The notes below the pieces were generated by a model. The model was not told the DNA's origin. It ran no database searches and was given only the letters and a program-made list of their open reading frames with translations. Below, in pieces: positions 8,799 through 16,991 of a stretch of 33,385 nt of DNA; position 1 is the stretch's first letter; every line of letters starts with the position of its first letter. The stretch covers positions 1 to 33,385 of the forward strand of contig JACSRJ010000232.1 in NCBI GenBank assembly GCA_014879835.1, in the 5' to 3' direction. Origin of the DNA: Anaerolinea sp. (GTDB lineage: Bacteria > Chloroflexota > Anaerolineae > Aggregatilineales > UBA2796). The position numbers were made by a program, and so were the translations under genes.

Positions 8799-9860
8799 AT
8801 GTGTCGTCGAACCTTTGCCCTGATTCTGGTTATCCTTTTCATCCCACTGGCGGTGGTTTCGCTGGGGGGCGCATCGATCAGCACATGGGTGCTTGATCGA
8901 AACTTTTACACGGGTCTTTTAGACAACGAAGCGCTTTATGATGCCCTCCTCAATTCCGACATTCAGGCGGAGATACAACGCAGCCTAACGCAGGGACGAA
9001 CAGGCGATTATTCGGCTGCGGCCTTCACCGCTGGGATCGGCACTATCCTTACCCCCGCCTATATGCGTGAGCAGGTTACCCAGAACGTGAATGCGATTTT
9101 TGATCTGGTTGAAGGTAAATCCAAGACTCTGAATCTGATGATCGATCTGCGCCCGATCAAAAACAACCTGAGCGACAACCAACAGATCGCATTTGCCACT
9201 GCCTACGTGGGCGCGTTGAGCGCCTGCACTGGCTCTGAACCAGCCAACCCTGCCCTGCCTGTGTGCATCCCTTCCGACAAAAGCGCCGATCAACTGATCT
9301 CCGATATTCGGGAGTCGATTCCCGGCTTTGTGCGCACTATCCCGGATACCATCCCACTCACCCAAGGGCTGAGCGAAAAAGACCTTGCAGGGCTTTCGGT
9401 GCTTAGCTCTGGCCCGTTCCAAACAGCGATCTCCTCGATATTAGTGGCCTGTCTGCTGCCTATGGTGATCCTGTGGTTGATGATCGGTTTTGTAGGGGGG
9501 ACAACTTTCCGGGGCGTCCTGCTCTGGTTGGGTGGCTCGCTTCTGGTTCCGGCCCTTTTTGTGCTTCTTATCGGCACGGGCGTTCGCGGTGGGGTCTCTC
9601 AGATCACGGGTGAAGCGGTTGAAATCACCCTCAACAGCGGCGGGCAGAACGTTGAACTCTCACCTGAGACTCGGGCGGCCTTGGTGCAGATCGGGCAGTC
9701 TACTGGGGTGAAGGTGGCCGATGGCCTGACCAACTACGGGGCCATTGCCACGGGCGCAGCGGTGGTTTTGCTCTTTATGGGAGTCATTCTGCGTCCTCGT
9801 GAGAATCAGATCACGGAGCTGGATATGGATGGAGTTCCTGACAAACCTAAACGGATGTAA
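8799..9860 (+). CDS. Unknown membrane protein with a large outside domain
   Basis: 353 residues, no family recognised with confidence. One membrane helix at about 5-27 is followed by a long hydrophilic segment (28-205) that starts LDRNFYTGLLDNEALYDALL and contains LTPAYMREQVTQNVNAIFDLVEG. Three further helices lie at about 210-232, 236-258 and 308-330, with a shorter loop between the last two. The layout (one helix, a roughly 180-residue extracytoplasmic region, three helices) is that of large-loop membrane proteins sometimes found in envelope gene sets. Two cysteines in the loop (CTGSE and PVCIP, about 145 and 158) could form a disulfide, which fits the oxidase encoded next. The ATG at 8799 abuts the TAA of the upstream gene, with GAAAGGA at 8784-8790 as ribosome site. 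Function unknown. Confidence 0.75.
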   Translation: MCRRTFALILVILFIPLAVVSLGGASISTWVLDRNFYTGLLDNEALYDALLNSDIQAEIQRSLTQGRTGDYSAAAFTAGIGTILTPAYMREQVTQNVNAIFDLVEGKSKTLNLMIDLRPIKNNLSDNQQIAFATAYVGALSACTGSEPANPALPVCIPSDKSADQLISDIRESIPGFVRTIPDTIPLTQGLSEKDLAGLSVLSSGPFQTAISSILVACLLPMVILWLMIGFVGGTTFRGVLLWLGGSLLVPALFVLLIGTGVRGGVSQITGEAVEITLNSGGQNVELSPETRAALVQIGQSTGVKVADGLTNYGAIATGAAVVLLFMGVILRPRENQITELDMDGVPDKPKRM

Positions 9861-9877
9861 AACGGGGACTTGACCCT

Positions 9878-11086
9878 ATGTTCAAACACACCCTTCGGCT
9901 GTTCTGGGTTGTCCTGCTCATCGGGATTCCCGTTTCGGCGGCGGCCCAGCCCCCGACGGTGTATGGGCTTTTCTTTTTTGCCTATCGCTGTCCTCACTGC
10001 CAATACTTGATCCGCGAACACCTACCCCTTTGGGAGCAGGAATTTGGGGAGCAGTTTCAACTGGTTATGGTTGATATTGACGGGGACAGCGGGCTTGACT
10101 TGTTCCGAGCCGCCTCTGAAACGCCCGGAATCGCCTTTGAAGCCTTTGGGGTGCCCTTGATGATCATTGGGGATCGAGTTCTTTTGGGGCATCTCGACAT
10201 CGCTGAAGAAGCACCCCCGATCATTCGGGCGGGGCTGGCCGGAAGCGGGATCGATCTGCCCCCTATCCCCGGCCTTGAGGCTTACCTGTCGCGGGTGGGG
10301 ATGCGCTCCCCACACCGCGAAAGCTCCCCATCTGCGGGGCGTGATCCGGTAGCTAAAGCCGCTGCTATCGGCGTTCTTGGGGACCTTGGGATCAGTCTGC
10401 TTCTGGGACTCAGCCCTTCCCTGCGCCGACGCCTGTCGCCCCGTGAGGGGCTGGTGTGGGTCGCAGCCCTGATCAGCGCCCTGAGCGCCTTGATCGTGAC
10501 TCTGACTCTGCTGGCACCCTCCATCGGCGGCAGACTAGTTCTGATCGGCGGTGTTCTGCTGTCTCTGCTCACGGTGATTATGGGCCTTAGGCAGCGCTGG
10601 CAGTTGGCCCGGATGGGCGCGATCCCTGCGGGTTGGCTCAACCTGCTGATCCCGATCACAGCTGTGGCAGGATTACTTGTTGCAGGGCATCTGACCGCGG
10701 CGGAACTCAATGCCACAGGGACTTACTGTGGGCTGCTGGGTGATTGTGAGGTCGTCCAACAAAGTGCCTATGCGCGACTCTTTGGGGTGATCCCAATAGG
10801 TGCATTAGGGGTGGTTGGCTATGGCGCGATCATAGTGGCCGCGATGGTGGCAAGAAGATCAACAGGGCATGTCGCGGAATGGGCATACCGGGCGCTGTGG
10901 TTTATGATCACTTTAGGAATGATCTTTTCCACCTACTTGACCTTTCTTGAGCCGTTTGTGATCGATGCAGTGTGCGCTTGGTGCTTGATCTCGGCACTGA
11001 TCATGCTCCTCTTGTGGTGGTTGTTAAGACTCGAAGCCCTGCCCCTAAAATCTCAACAGCAATCGTCTGAGGCTCTGGCACATTAG
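9878..11086 (+). CDS. Thioredoxin-like domain fused to vitamin K epoxide reductase (VKOR) domain, disulfide-forming
   Basis: 402 residues. A signal-like helix (about 6-23, ending SAAAQ) exports a thioredoxin-fold domain with the redox pair Cys38-Cys41 (RCPHC) and a cis-Pro region FGVPLMI (about 91-97). After a linker (140-160) comes a membrane part with helices at about 162-178, 192-213, 218-236 and 253-271, then the VKOR core. The core shows Cys284 and Cys290 in the loop TYCGLLGDCEVV, the conserved Ser in QQSAY (296), FGVIPIGALGVVGY, and the quinone-side pair Cys366-Cys369 (VCAWCLISAL). Homologues pass electrons from new disulfides through the Trx partner and VKOR to quinone, replacing DsbA/DsbB. 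The Trx domain lies before VKOR, unlike the well-studied cyanobacterial enzyme where it comes after. All redox cysteines are present. Confidence 0.9.
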   Translation: MFKHTLRLFWVVLLIGIPVSAAAQPPTVYGLFFFAYRCPHCQYLIREHLPLWEQEFGEQFQLVMVDIDGDSGLDLFRAASETPGIAFEAFGVPLMIIGDRVLLGHLDIAEEAPPIIRAGLAGSGIDLPPIPGLEAYLSRVGMRSPHRESSPSAGRDPVAKAAAIGVLGDLGISLLLGLSPSLRRRLSPREGLVWVAALISALSALIVTLTLLAPSIGGRLVLIGGVLLSLLTVIMGLRQRWQLARMGAIPAGWLNLLIPITAVAGLLVAGHLTAAELNATGTYCGLLGDCEVVQQSAYARLFGVIPIGALGVVGYGAIIVAAMVARRSTGHVAEWAYRALWFMITLGMIFSTYLTFLEPFVIDAVCAWCLISALIMLLLWWLLRLEALPLKSQQQSSEALAH

Positions 11087-11100
11087 CAGATCGGGAAAAT

Positions 11101-11167
11101 CTCGCTCCCCTCATCTGTTTCACGCTGATCTTCGTGTAGGATGAGGGACGTGAAAGCGAGGCTTTTT
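11101..11167 (+). promoter_or_regulatory. Leader with two mutually exclusive hairpins before the glycoside hydrolase
   Basis: Fold A pairs CCCTCATC (11108-11115) with GATGAGGG (11140-11147), with an inner CACG/CGTG stem (11121-11124 with 11133-11136). Fold B pairs TTTCACG (11118-11124) with CGTGAAA (11149-11155) and stacks CTCGC (11101-11105) on GCGAG (11156-11160), followed by GC and TTTTT (11163-11167). The two folds share the CACG segment and exclude each other. Fold B resembles an intrinsic terminator and also covers the only GAGG ribosome site (11158-11161) of the gene at 11173. It may simply end the VKOR transcript; a switch-like role is inference. Confidence 0.5.
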
Positions 11168-11172
11168 CGGGT

Positions 11173-12519
11173 ATGAAGATTAAGAAGATCAGACTTCGCA
11201 TCGTCGGGGTGTGCGCCCTTCTCCTTGGGGCAGCCCTTTTGACCTTTCCGGGGGGAAGCAGCGGCGCTCAGTCAGCTCCCACCTTCACCCCTTTTGTGGC
11301 TACCTTTGGACCAGCAGTAAACGTGGGCGGTATCGGGCAGGCCTCAGCCACCCCGATGCCCGTCCTGCCCACCTCGGAACCAAGCCCCGTGCCAACCGCC
11401 ACGCCTTTGCCTATGCTCCGTGCTGACCTCATGGGCATTCAGATACATCCTATTCTGGAAATCAGCGCATGGTGGGCTATGGTGGATCGTTCTCAGTTTA
11501 TGGGGTTTAAGTGGATCAAAGTTCAGGTGAACTGGAAGGAAATGGAGCCGGAACCGGGAGTTTTTACCCAAGAATTTCAGGTTGTGGGTGATAACCTCTT
11601 TTACTCTGGCCAGCGGGGCTTCAAGACTTTGATCAGTGTGGTTAATGCCCCTGACTGGGCCCGTGCCCCCGAAGCGCGAGGACAGGAGAACGGCCCGCCC
11701 GTGGACCCTCAAGCCTATGTAAATTTCCTCAACGCCATTTTTGACCGCTGGGGCACAGCCTATATTCAGGCGGTGGAAATTTGGAACGAGCCGAACCTCG
11801 TCCGGGAGTGGACAGGTGCGCCTAAAACCGGGGCCGCTTACAAACAGTATTTCGATGCCGCCTATAAGGCTATTCGGTCCCGTTCTGCCGATATTGTGGT
11901 GGTCACGGCTGGGCCCGCCCCGGCAGGAGATACGGCCGACGGTTCTGTGAATGATCGCCGATGGCTGCGAGAACTGTATGCAGCAGGGCTGCCCATCACT
12001 GATCCCAATCTGGCAATCGGAATTCACCCTTACGGATGGGCCAACCCACCTGATGCACGCTGCTGTGCGTCTCAGCCTAAGGGGTGGGATGATCAGTCGT
12101 TCTTTTTCTTCTTGGATAACATTTACGAGTATCGCCAGATCATGCTTGAAAATGGGCATGGGGCGGGCAAACTGTGGGCCACCGAGTTCGGTTGGGCGAC
12201 CTTCCAAGGGCTGCGCTATCGTGACCACATTAATGGCCCTGCCGCGATCCCTCCAACAGATCCGGGTTTGGGCTGGATGAATCTGATCACGGAGCAGCAG
12301 CAGGCCGAATATGTGATCCGGGCTTTTGAACTGGCCCAAAACGGTGATCTGGCCTCGTTTATGGGGCCCATGTTCCTGTGGAATCTGAACTTTGCGTCAC
12401 TCACGGGTTATATCCCCGAAAATGCCCCCAGTCGCTCTGAGGCGGGCTTTTCGATCTTAAACAGCGATTGGGGTACTCGCCCTCTGTACGACTATCTCCA
12501 AAACAGCCCCAAACAATAA
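11173..12519 (+). CDS. Secreted clan GH-A (TIM barrel) glycoside hydrolase
   Basis: 448 residues. A basic start (MKIKKIRLR) and a hydrophobic helix (about 10-26) form a signal peptide, followed by a Pro/Thr/Ser-rich linker (about 58-81) and a barrel domain (85-445). The acid/base Glu206 is in the strand-4 motif VEIWNEPN, and the nucleophile Glu338 is in LWATEFGWATF; the spacing and the AsnGluPro context are those of GH5/GH39-like clan GH-A enzymes. Other strands are visible: GIQIHP, WIKVQVNW, TLISVVNAP and AIGIHPYGW. It would cleave beta-linked glycans outside the cell, but the exact family and substrate are not readable. The ATG at 11173 has only GAGG at 11158-11161, 11 nt away and inside a hairpin. 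The gene ends about 100 bp before the convergent DUF5667 gene. Confidence 0.8.
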   Translation: MKIKKIRLRIVGVCALLLGAALLTFPGGSSGAQSAPTFTPFVATFGPAVNVGGIGQASATPMPVLPTSEPSPVPTATPLPMLRADLMGIQIHPILEISAWWAMVDRSQFMGFKWIKVQVNWKEMEPEPGVFTQEFQVVGDNLFYSGQRGFKTLISVVNAPDWARAPEARGQENGPPVDPQAYVNFLNAIFDRWGTAYIQAVEIWNEPNLVREWTGAPKTGAAYKQYFDAAYKAIRSRSADIVVVTAGPAPAGDTADGSVNDRRWLRELYAAGLPITDPNLAIGIHPYGWANPPDARCCASQPKGWDDQSFFFFLDNIYEYRQIMLENGHGAGKLWATEFGWATFQGLRYRDHINGPAAIPPTDPGLGWMNLITEQQQAEYVIRAFELAQNGDLASFMGPMFLWNLNFASLTGYIPENAPSRSEAGFSILNSDWGTRPLYDYLQNSPKQ

Positions 12520-12536
12520 ATCTCATTCCCTAATTT

Positions 12537-12561
12537 CTCCCTTCTCCACTGGAGAAGGGAG
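12537..12561. repeat. Palindromic intergenic repeat, copy 1 (also a possible bidirectional terminator)
   Basis: A perfect 11-bp inverted repeat with a 3-nt loop: CTCCCTTCTCC, ACT, GGAGAAGGGAG. The 19-nt core CTTCTCCACTGGAGAAGGG is found again in opposite orientation at 17997-18015, so it is a dispersed repeat. It lies between two convergent genes (12519 and 12616), where a hairpin could also end transcription, but no T-run follows. Confidence 0.6.
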
Positions 12562-12615
12562 CGGGATTTAAGAGTGAAATCCCCCAAATGCTCAGCGCTG
12601 ATCTGTGCCGGTATC

Positions 12616-14031
12616 TTATCCCTCTGGTGGCGTAGGGGTAAAAGTCTCCGGAACAAGCGTTGCCTCTGGGGTTGGGGTAAGGGTGGGTATGGACGTCGGT
12701 GAAGGCGTCAAAGAGGCGCATGGTGTAGGCGTCGGGGATGGGGTGATGGTACCTTCGGGCGGGCTGCCACCTTCAACAGGCGGTGTCTGGAAGGGATCAC
12801 AGGGCGGCAGGGTGGGGGTATGGGTTGGCGTCCCCACCGTTGGGGTCATCGTTGGGCTTTCTGTCGGCGTTGTGGTCGGAGTCTCCGTTGCGGTCGCCGT
12901 AGGAGTCTCCGTGGGCGTCAGACTTGGCGTATGGGTGGGTGCAGGTGTATCCGTTGGCAGTGGTGAGGGCAAAGATGGCGGAGTCGCAGTGACCCCAATC
13001 GCTGTGCCCACAATGGGTGCACCCGTGGAGGTGGGCAGCGGGCTGGGAATCCACGTATGAGTCCCTGTGAGTGTCCAAACCGGTGTTAACGAGGCCGGGG
13101 GGACAGTGGTCACAGGCATGGTCAGGCTCGGACTCAAGGTGGGGGTGGCGCTTGCTGGCTGTATCACCAGCAAAGTTGGGTTGTACGTTGTGGTTGGGCT
13201 GCTCACCACAGGGGTGAAGCTTGCACCTGTTGTAGGTGAAGGCGTCGCCGTTGCCGTTGAGGTGAGCGTATGGGTGGCGGTATTTGTGGCAGAGGCCGTT
13301 TGGGTAAAGGTCGGGGTAGCCGTCGTTATGAGCGTCATCGCTTCTGGAGTAGACTCCGCCGGTACGATCAAGACGCGCATGGTTTCATTTAGTGCCGATT
13401 CCTGCGTGGGAAACTGCTTTAGGGCAAACTGAAGGGCAGATTGAGCCTCAGCATAAAGGACTGCACTCTCCAGTGGATCAGCGGATTCCAACAGCGCGGC
13501 ATTGACCGAAGCGGCAAATTCACCTAAAAAAGTTGAGGATAGTGGGCGCTGCTCCACTGCCAATAGTTTTAACTCATCGATTCGGGCACGGGCAATAGCC
13601 GCCAATTGTTGAGGGCGGGATGCACCCGCAAAAGCCAGTTCAACCCGCTCCACCGCACGTTTGTAACCGTAAAGGGTAGCCCCGGGAAAGCTGTTTCGAG
13701 CCACCCGCGCAGTCAGTGTTGCTGCACCTAAAACCATCACCAAGACCGCGGCCAAACCCGCAAAAGCGCGCATCCAGCGTGCAGGGATAATCTGAGGATG
13801 CCCCCCCTGTCGATCCATAATTTTGAGCAGCCGTCGCTCTAGCGCCTGTTTGTGAGCGTCGGGGAGTTCCGTAACCGATTCCTGACGTAGGGACAGAGAA
13901 AGACGAATCAAATGCTCAAGCGCTGCCACTTCTGGGCTGCGCCGCAGGAGTTCTTCAAGGGTTGCTTCGCCGGATTCAAGCTGCTTCAACGTTTCGGCAA
14001 GCAGGTTAATCTGTTCTGGGTTCGTAGTCAT
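12616..14031 (-). CDS. DUF5667-type membrane protein with long Thr/Pro-rich outside tail
   Basis: 471 residues. The first 85 residues are helical and hydrophilic (LLAETLKQLESGEATLEELL), like the cytoplasmic arm of anti-sigma-type proteins. One membrane helix follows at about 88-110. Just outside it lies SFPGATLYGYKRAVERVELAFA (114-135), the signature of DUF5667 ('PGDPLYPVKRAxE'), continuing to about 220. Residues about 230-471 are almost entirely Thr, Pro, Ser and Ala in short repeats (TPT, TATE), a disordered and possibly glycosylated stalk with no LPXTG-type anchor. Homologues often sit beside ECF sigma factors; none is seen here, so an anti-sigma role is only inferred from the layout. The AGG next to the ATG is too close to be a good ribosome site. 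The gene is downstream of the WD40 gene (84-bp gap). Confidence 0.78.
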   Translation of the reverse strand: MTTNPEQINLLAETLKQLESGEATLEELLRRSPEVAALEHLIRLSLSLRQESVTELPDAHKQALERRLLKIMDRQGGHPQIIPARWMRAFAGLAAVLVMVLGAATLTARVARNSFPGATLYGYKRAVERVELAFAGASRPQQLAAIARARIDELKLLAVEQRPLSSTFLGEFAASVNAALLESADPLESAVLYAEAQSALQFALKQFPTQESALNETMRVLIVPAESTPEAMTLITTATPTFTQTASATNTATHTLTSTATATPSPTTGASFTPVVSSPTTTYNPTLLVIQPASATPTLSPSLTMPVTTVPPASLTPVWTLTGTHTWIPSPLPTSTGAPIVGTAIGVTATPPSLPSPLPTDTPAPTHTPSLTPTETPTATATETPTTTPTESPTMTPTVGTPTHTPTLPPCDPFQTPPVEGGSPPEGTITPSPTPTPCASLTPSPTSIPTLTPTPEATLVPETFTPTPPEG

Positions 14032-14115
14032 CCTCAGAAACTTACATGGTCTGTCTACTCACCCTGATTAACCGAACAGGGAACAAAAAAGTGTTGAGGT
14101 TTTGGCGCTGGCTTC

Positions 14116-15729
14116 TCACCCGGCTTTAGGAATGCCCCAAATACGTACCGTCAGATCACTGCCCCCGGAGATCAGACGCGCTCCATCAGGGCTAAAGGTG
14201 ACGCTGTTTACGGCTGCGGTGTGTCCTACGATGGTATTCAGCCGCTCGCCGGTGTAGGGATTCCACAAAATAATTAGAGTGTCATTGCCCCCTGAGGCCA
14301 AAAAACTGCCATCTTGACTGAAAGCGAGAGTCACAATCTCTGCCTGATGCCCGGTAAGGGTGGACTGAAGAATGCGCGCACTGAGGTTCCAAACCTTGAT
14401 TACAGCCCCATTCCCCGCAGAAGCAAGCAGATTGCCATCAGGGCTAAAAACCAGTGCCCGAAGGCTTTGATCATCCTGAATGGTGCCCAACTCTACCCCA
14501 CTTACCGTCTCCCATAGGATGATCAAACCATCCACGCGGGCTGCTGCAACCCGGGAACCATCAGGGCTGAAAGTGACACTGGTCACCGCCGGGAGAGGCA
14601 CAGCGGTGGCACGGGGAAGTGATGGGTTATCTTTACTCGTTCCATTTAGCACAAGAAGGCTTGCCCCAGAACGAATATCCCAAATTCGCACGGTGCCATC
14701 AGCGCCTCCAGAGATCAACATACGACTGTCAGGGCTGAAGCCTATGCTGTAAACAGCTCCTGTATGCCCCCGCAGCACCCGAATCTCACGTTGGGTGATG
14801 CTGCTCCACAAGCGAATGGTGCTGTCACTACTGGATGCCGCGATCCAAGCCCCATCAGGGCTGATCGCCAATCCTAGACGATCCGTCAACCCGGTGAGCG
14901 TGGCTATAGGAATCCCATTGAGGGTATCCCATAAGCGGACGGTATTATCAAGCGAAGTAGAGGCGATAAAGTCCCCTAACGGTGCCACGCTTACTGAGAC
15001 GATGGGTGCACCATGCCCCAAAAGTACTTGAAGCGGCTGAATCTGAAGTAAGTTGATCAGGTTTAGCGGCTCTAGTTTGGCGGCAATGGTAGCCCGTGCA
15101 GCAGCGCTGGTTGCAGTCAAGTCCCGATTGCCGATAGCGTTGATCGTCCCTTGAATGATCGCTGTTGCTGACTGTGCGGTAGCGGCTTGTAAGGTTTGGA
15201 TCAGGATCGAATCGATGATCGCCTGAAGGGTGGTTTGGGAATCGACCTCACTCAGGGTTGGGGTGAGGGTGGGTGTGATCAACACTGTTGGGGTATAGGT
15301 AGGGGTAAACCCCAGAGTCTGGGCGATGATCGAATCGACCGTCTTTTGAAAATCTAAGGTGGACTGAATGAAGGCTGTTTGGGTCAGACGCTCATTCACA
15401 TTGGCAATCAAGGTTTGGTAGAGATCGGTCGCATCAATGGTCAAATCAAGGGTAGCGGTAGGCATAAGCGGGGTTCCACTGGCAGCAGCAGCAGTGAGTG
15501 TCGCTTGATTATTCTCGATCAGCCGTGAGAGTGCGGTCGCAGTGCGGGCGAAAACACTTCGGGCAGTAAGCGTTCGGCGCGGATTCACAATGGCATCAAG
15601 AGTCTGCCGCTGACTGGTCGGATCGGTCTGGGCCTGAGAAGTTGGGCTGAAGGGCAGGAGAGTAATCAATGCGAACATCACACCCATCACCACAGCCGCA
15701 CTCAGATAAATAGGGGTTCGTCGAGACAT
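14116..15729 (-). CDS. Exported seven-blade WD40 repeat protein
   Basis: About 537 residues from the ATG at 15729; a TTG at 15741 would add four residues (MIRR) but has its AGG only 2-3 nt away. A basic start and a helix (about 8-25, then SPTSQAQ) act as signal peptide or membrane anchor. Residues about 35-225 are Thr/Ala-rich and helical, with a short TPT stretch in the middle, probably a stalk. From about 235 to the end there are seven WD40 units, recognisable by SPDG turns and endings such as TVRLWD, TIRLWS, TVRIWD, LIILWE, VIKVWN, LIILWN and TVRIWG; seven blades make one closed beta-propeller. Such proteins are scaffolds for partners; no enzyme domain is present. It lies 53 bp after the ATPase gene on the same strand. 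Confidence 0.85.
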   Translation of the reverse strand: MSRRTPIYLSAAVVMGVMFALITLLPFSPTSQAQTDPTSQRQTLDAIVNPRRTLTARSVFARTATALSRLIENNQATLTAAAASGTPLMPTATLDLTIDATDLYQTLIANVNERLTQTAFIQSTLDFQKTVDSIIAQTLGFTPTYTPTVLITPTLTPTLSEVDSQTTLQAIIDSILIQTLQAATAQSATAIIQGTINAIGNRDLTATSAAARATIAAKLEPLNLINLLQIQPLQVLLGHGAPIVSVSVAPLGDFIASTSLDNTVRLWDTLNGIPIATLTGLTDRLGLAISPDGAWIAASSSDSTIRLWSSITQREIRVLRGHTGAVYSIGFSPDSRMLISGGADGTVRIWDIRSGASLLVLNGTSKDNPSLPRATAVPLPAVTSVTFSPDGSRVAAARVDGLIILWETVSGVELGTIQDDQSLRALVFSPDGNLLASAGNGAVIKVWNLSARILQSTLTGHQAEIVTLAFSQDGSFLASGGNDTLIILWNPYTGERLNTIVGHTAAVNSVTFSPDGARLISGGSDLTVRIWGIPKAG

Positions 15730-15782
15730 CCGCCGTATCAAGCCCTTCGCTGCTGAAAGATAAACGGGATTCTACCCGAAAA

Positions 15783-16991
15783 TTAAAAGGGGTGCTGAGG
15801 GGACACTTGCCGTGTCGGGTACATTTCCCGCAGCACCAGCGACTCACCATCGATTTGCCACTCGCCGATCCGCACCACCTTGACTCCCGGCTGCGGGCTG
15901 CGCACCCGCTGAAGCATCACCACAAAAGGTAAACGGTCGATTAGTCCGCTGTGAATGTATTCTTGCTCGATACCCTGCTGCGCCTTCCGCACCGCCATAC
16001 TGAACGATGTTCGCAGTCGTAACGGTTCGGTGGAGCCGCGAAAGGCAAACAGAAGCTGCGGCTTCAGATCACTGGTGATGGCAGACCACATCGCGGCTGA
16101 TTCATCGGAACGGATCTCGTCCACTGCAAGCCCCCGGATCGGACGTTGCAGCGCAGCGCTGATCTGATCAGGGAACTCCACCGGCGGTCGCTCTGAGGTT
16201 GGAGGGATGACAGCCAACCCTTGAACCCCATCTGGCAAGGTGATCTCATGGGCCCGTTCCACACAGATGGTTGGAGCAGGCATCAGGGGCAAAAGAGCTT
16301 GGATCAGGGTCGTTTTGCCTGACCCTACTTCGCCGGCAAGCATTAATCCATGTCCTGCACGTATGATCCCGGTGAGCGTGTCCGTGGCCGCAGCATCCAG
16401 CATTCCCGTAGGCAAGAGGTCGCTCAGGCTGAGCGCCTGAGGCGGATGCAGCCGCAAATCAACATGAAGCATCACACTGATGGGTGCCCCAGTAAGGGTT
16501 AGGCGAGCGGGACGATCCGCCACCCGCAACCCAATCTCGCAAAAGGGTAGGGACTGATCCAGCGATGTACCCACCCCTACAAGAAGGCGCTCTATGAGGC
16601 GTTCCAAATGGGCAGCATTATCAAACGTTAAACTGTCCCCCAGCAGGTCACCAGCACCTCGGCGTACATAGATTTGGTCATGCCCTTTGAGTTTGATCTC
16701 GGTCACCTCGGGGTCATTCACCAACGGCTCAAGGGCGCTTAGGGTGAATAAGTCTCGGTAGACCATTTCCAATACTGCAAGACGATCCTCGCGGGAAAGT
16801 TTGATCCCGCCAGCAGTGGTCACATAATCGGTCACATCACGGATCAATTCCCGACGGCTGATCTCATCAACGAGCAAATCAGGGCGTCCCTGAGTCTCAG
16901 CGTTAAACTGCTCTTCGATCCGTTCGAGCAGTCCACCCAGAGAAGCATTTCGGCCCGCGCTGAGCATGGCGGGATCGTCGTGATCGGACAT
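15783..16991 (-). CDS. CpaF/TadA-like secretion ATPase, divergent and without pilus partners
   Basis: 402 residues. The N-terminal part has the CpaF-type region around SALEPLVNDPEVTEIKLKG (86-104; compare 'GPLEPLLADPxVTEIMVNG'). The C-terminal RecA-like domain has Walker A GEVGSGKTT (220-228, Lys226). The Walker B region is AVDEIR (289-294), keeping the Glu-hydrophobic-Arg of 'GEVR'. The His box, normally TTxHANS, is replaced by LFAFRGS (314-320), so a conserved His is missing. Family members power type IV/Tad pilus or related secretion machines, but no tadB, tadC, pilin or prepilin peptidase is nearby. It may still hydrolyse ATP but may serve another machine. The ATG directly follows the TGA of the upstream methyltransferase, with AAGGAG 8 nt before it, so the two genes are translated together. 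Confidence 0.78.
   Translation of the reverse strand: MSDHDDPAMLSAGRNASLGGLLERIEEQFNAETQGRPDLLVDEISRRELIRDVTDYVTTAGGIKLSREDRLAVLEMVYRDLFTLSALEPLVNDPEVTEIKLKGHDQIYVRRGAGDLLGDSLTFDNAAHLERLIERLLVGVGTSLDQSLPFCEIGLRVADRPARLTLTGAPISVMLHVDLRLHPPQALSLSDLLPTGMLDAAATDTLTGIIRAGHGLMLAGEVGSGKTTLIQALLPLMPAPTICVERAHEITLPDGVQGLAVIPPTSERPPVEFPDQISAALQRPIRGLAVDEIRSDESAAMWSAITSDLKPQLLFAFRGSTEPLRLRTSFSMAVRKAQQGIEQEYIHSGLIDRLPFVVMLQRVRSPQPGVKVVRIGEWQIDGESLVLREMYPTRQVSPQHPF

Noticed and set aside
12605-13432. Two plus-strand open frames rich in Val and Gly
   Set aside because: They are the reverse complement of the Thr/Pro-rich tail of the DUF5667 protein; Thr/Pro codon repeats read as Val/Gly repeats on the other strand and lack stops by composition.
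14032-14115. Possible terminator between the WD40 and DUF5667 genes
   Set aside because: On the minus strand a T6 run is present, but no adequate GC stem precedes it; the CCCTG/CAGGG stem comes after it.
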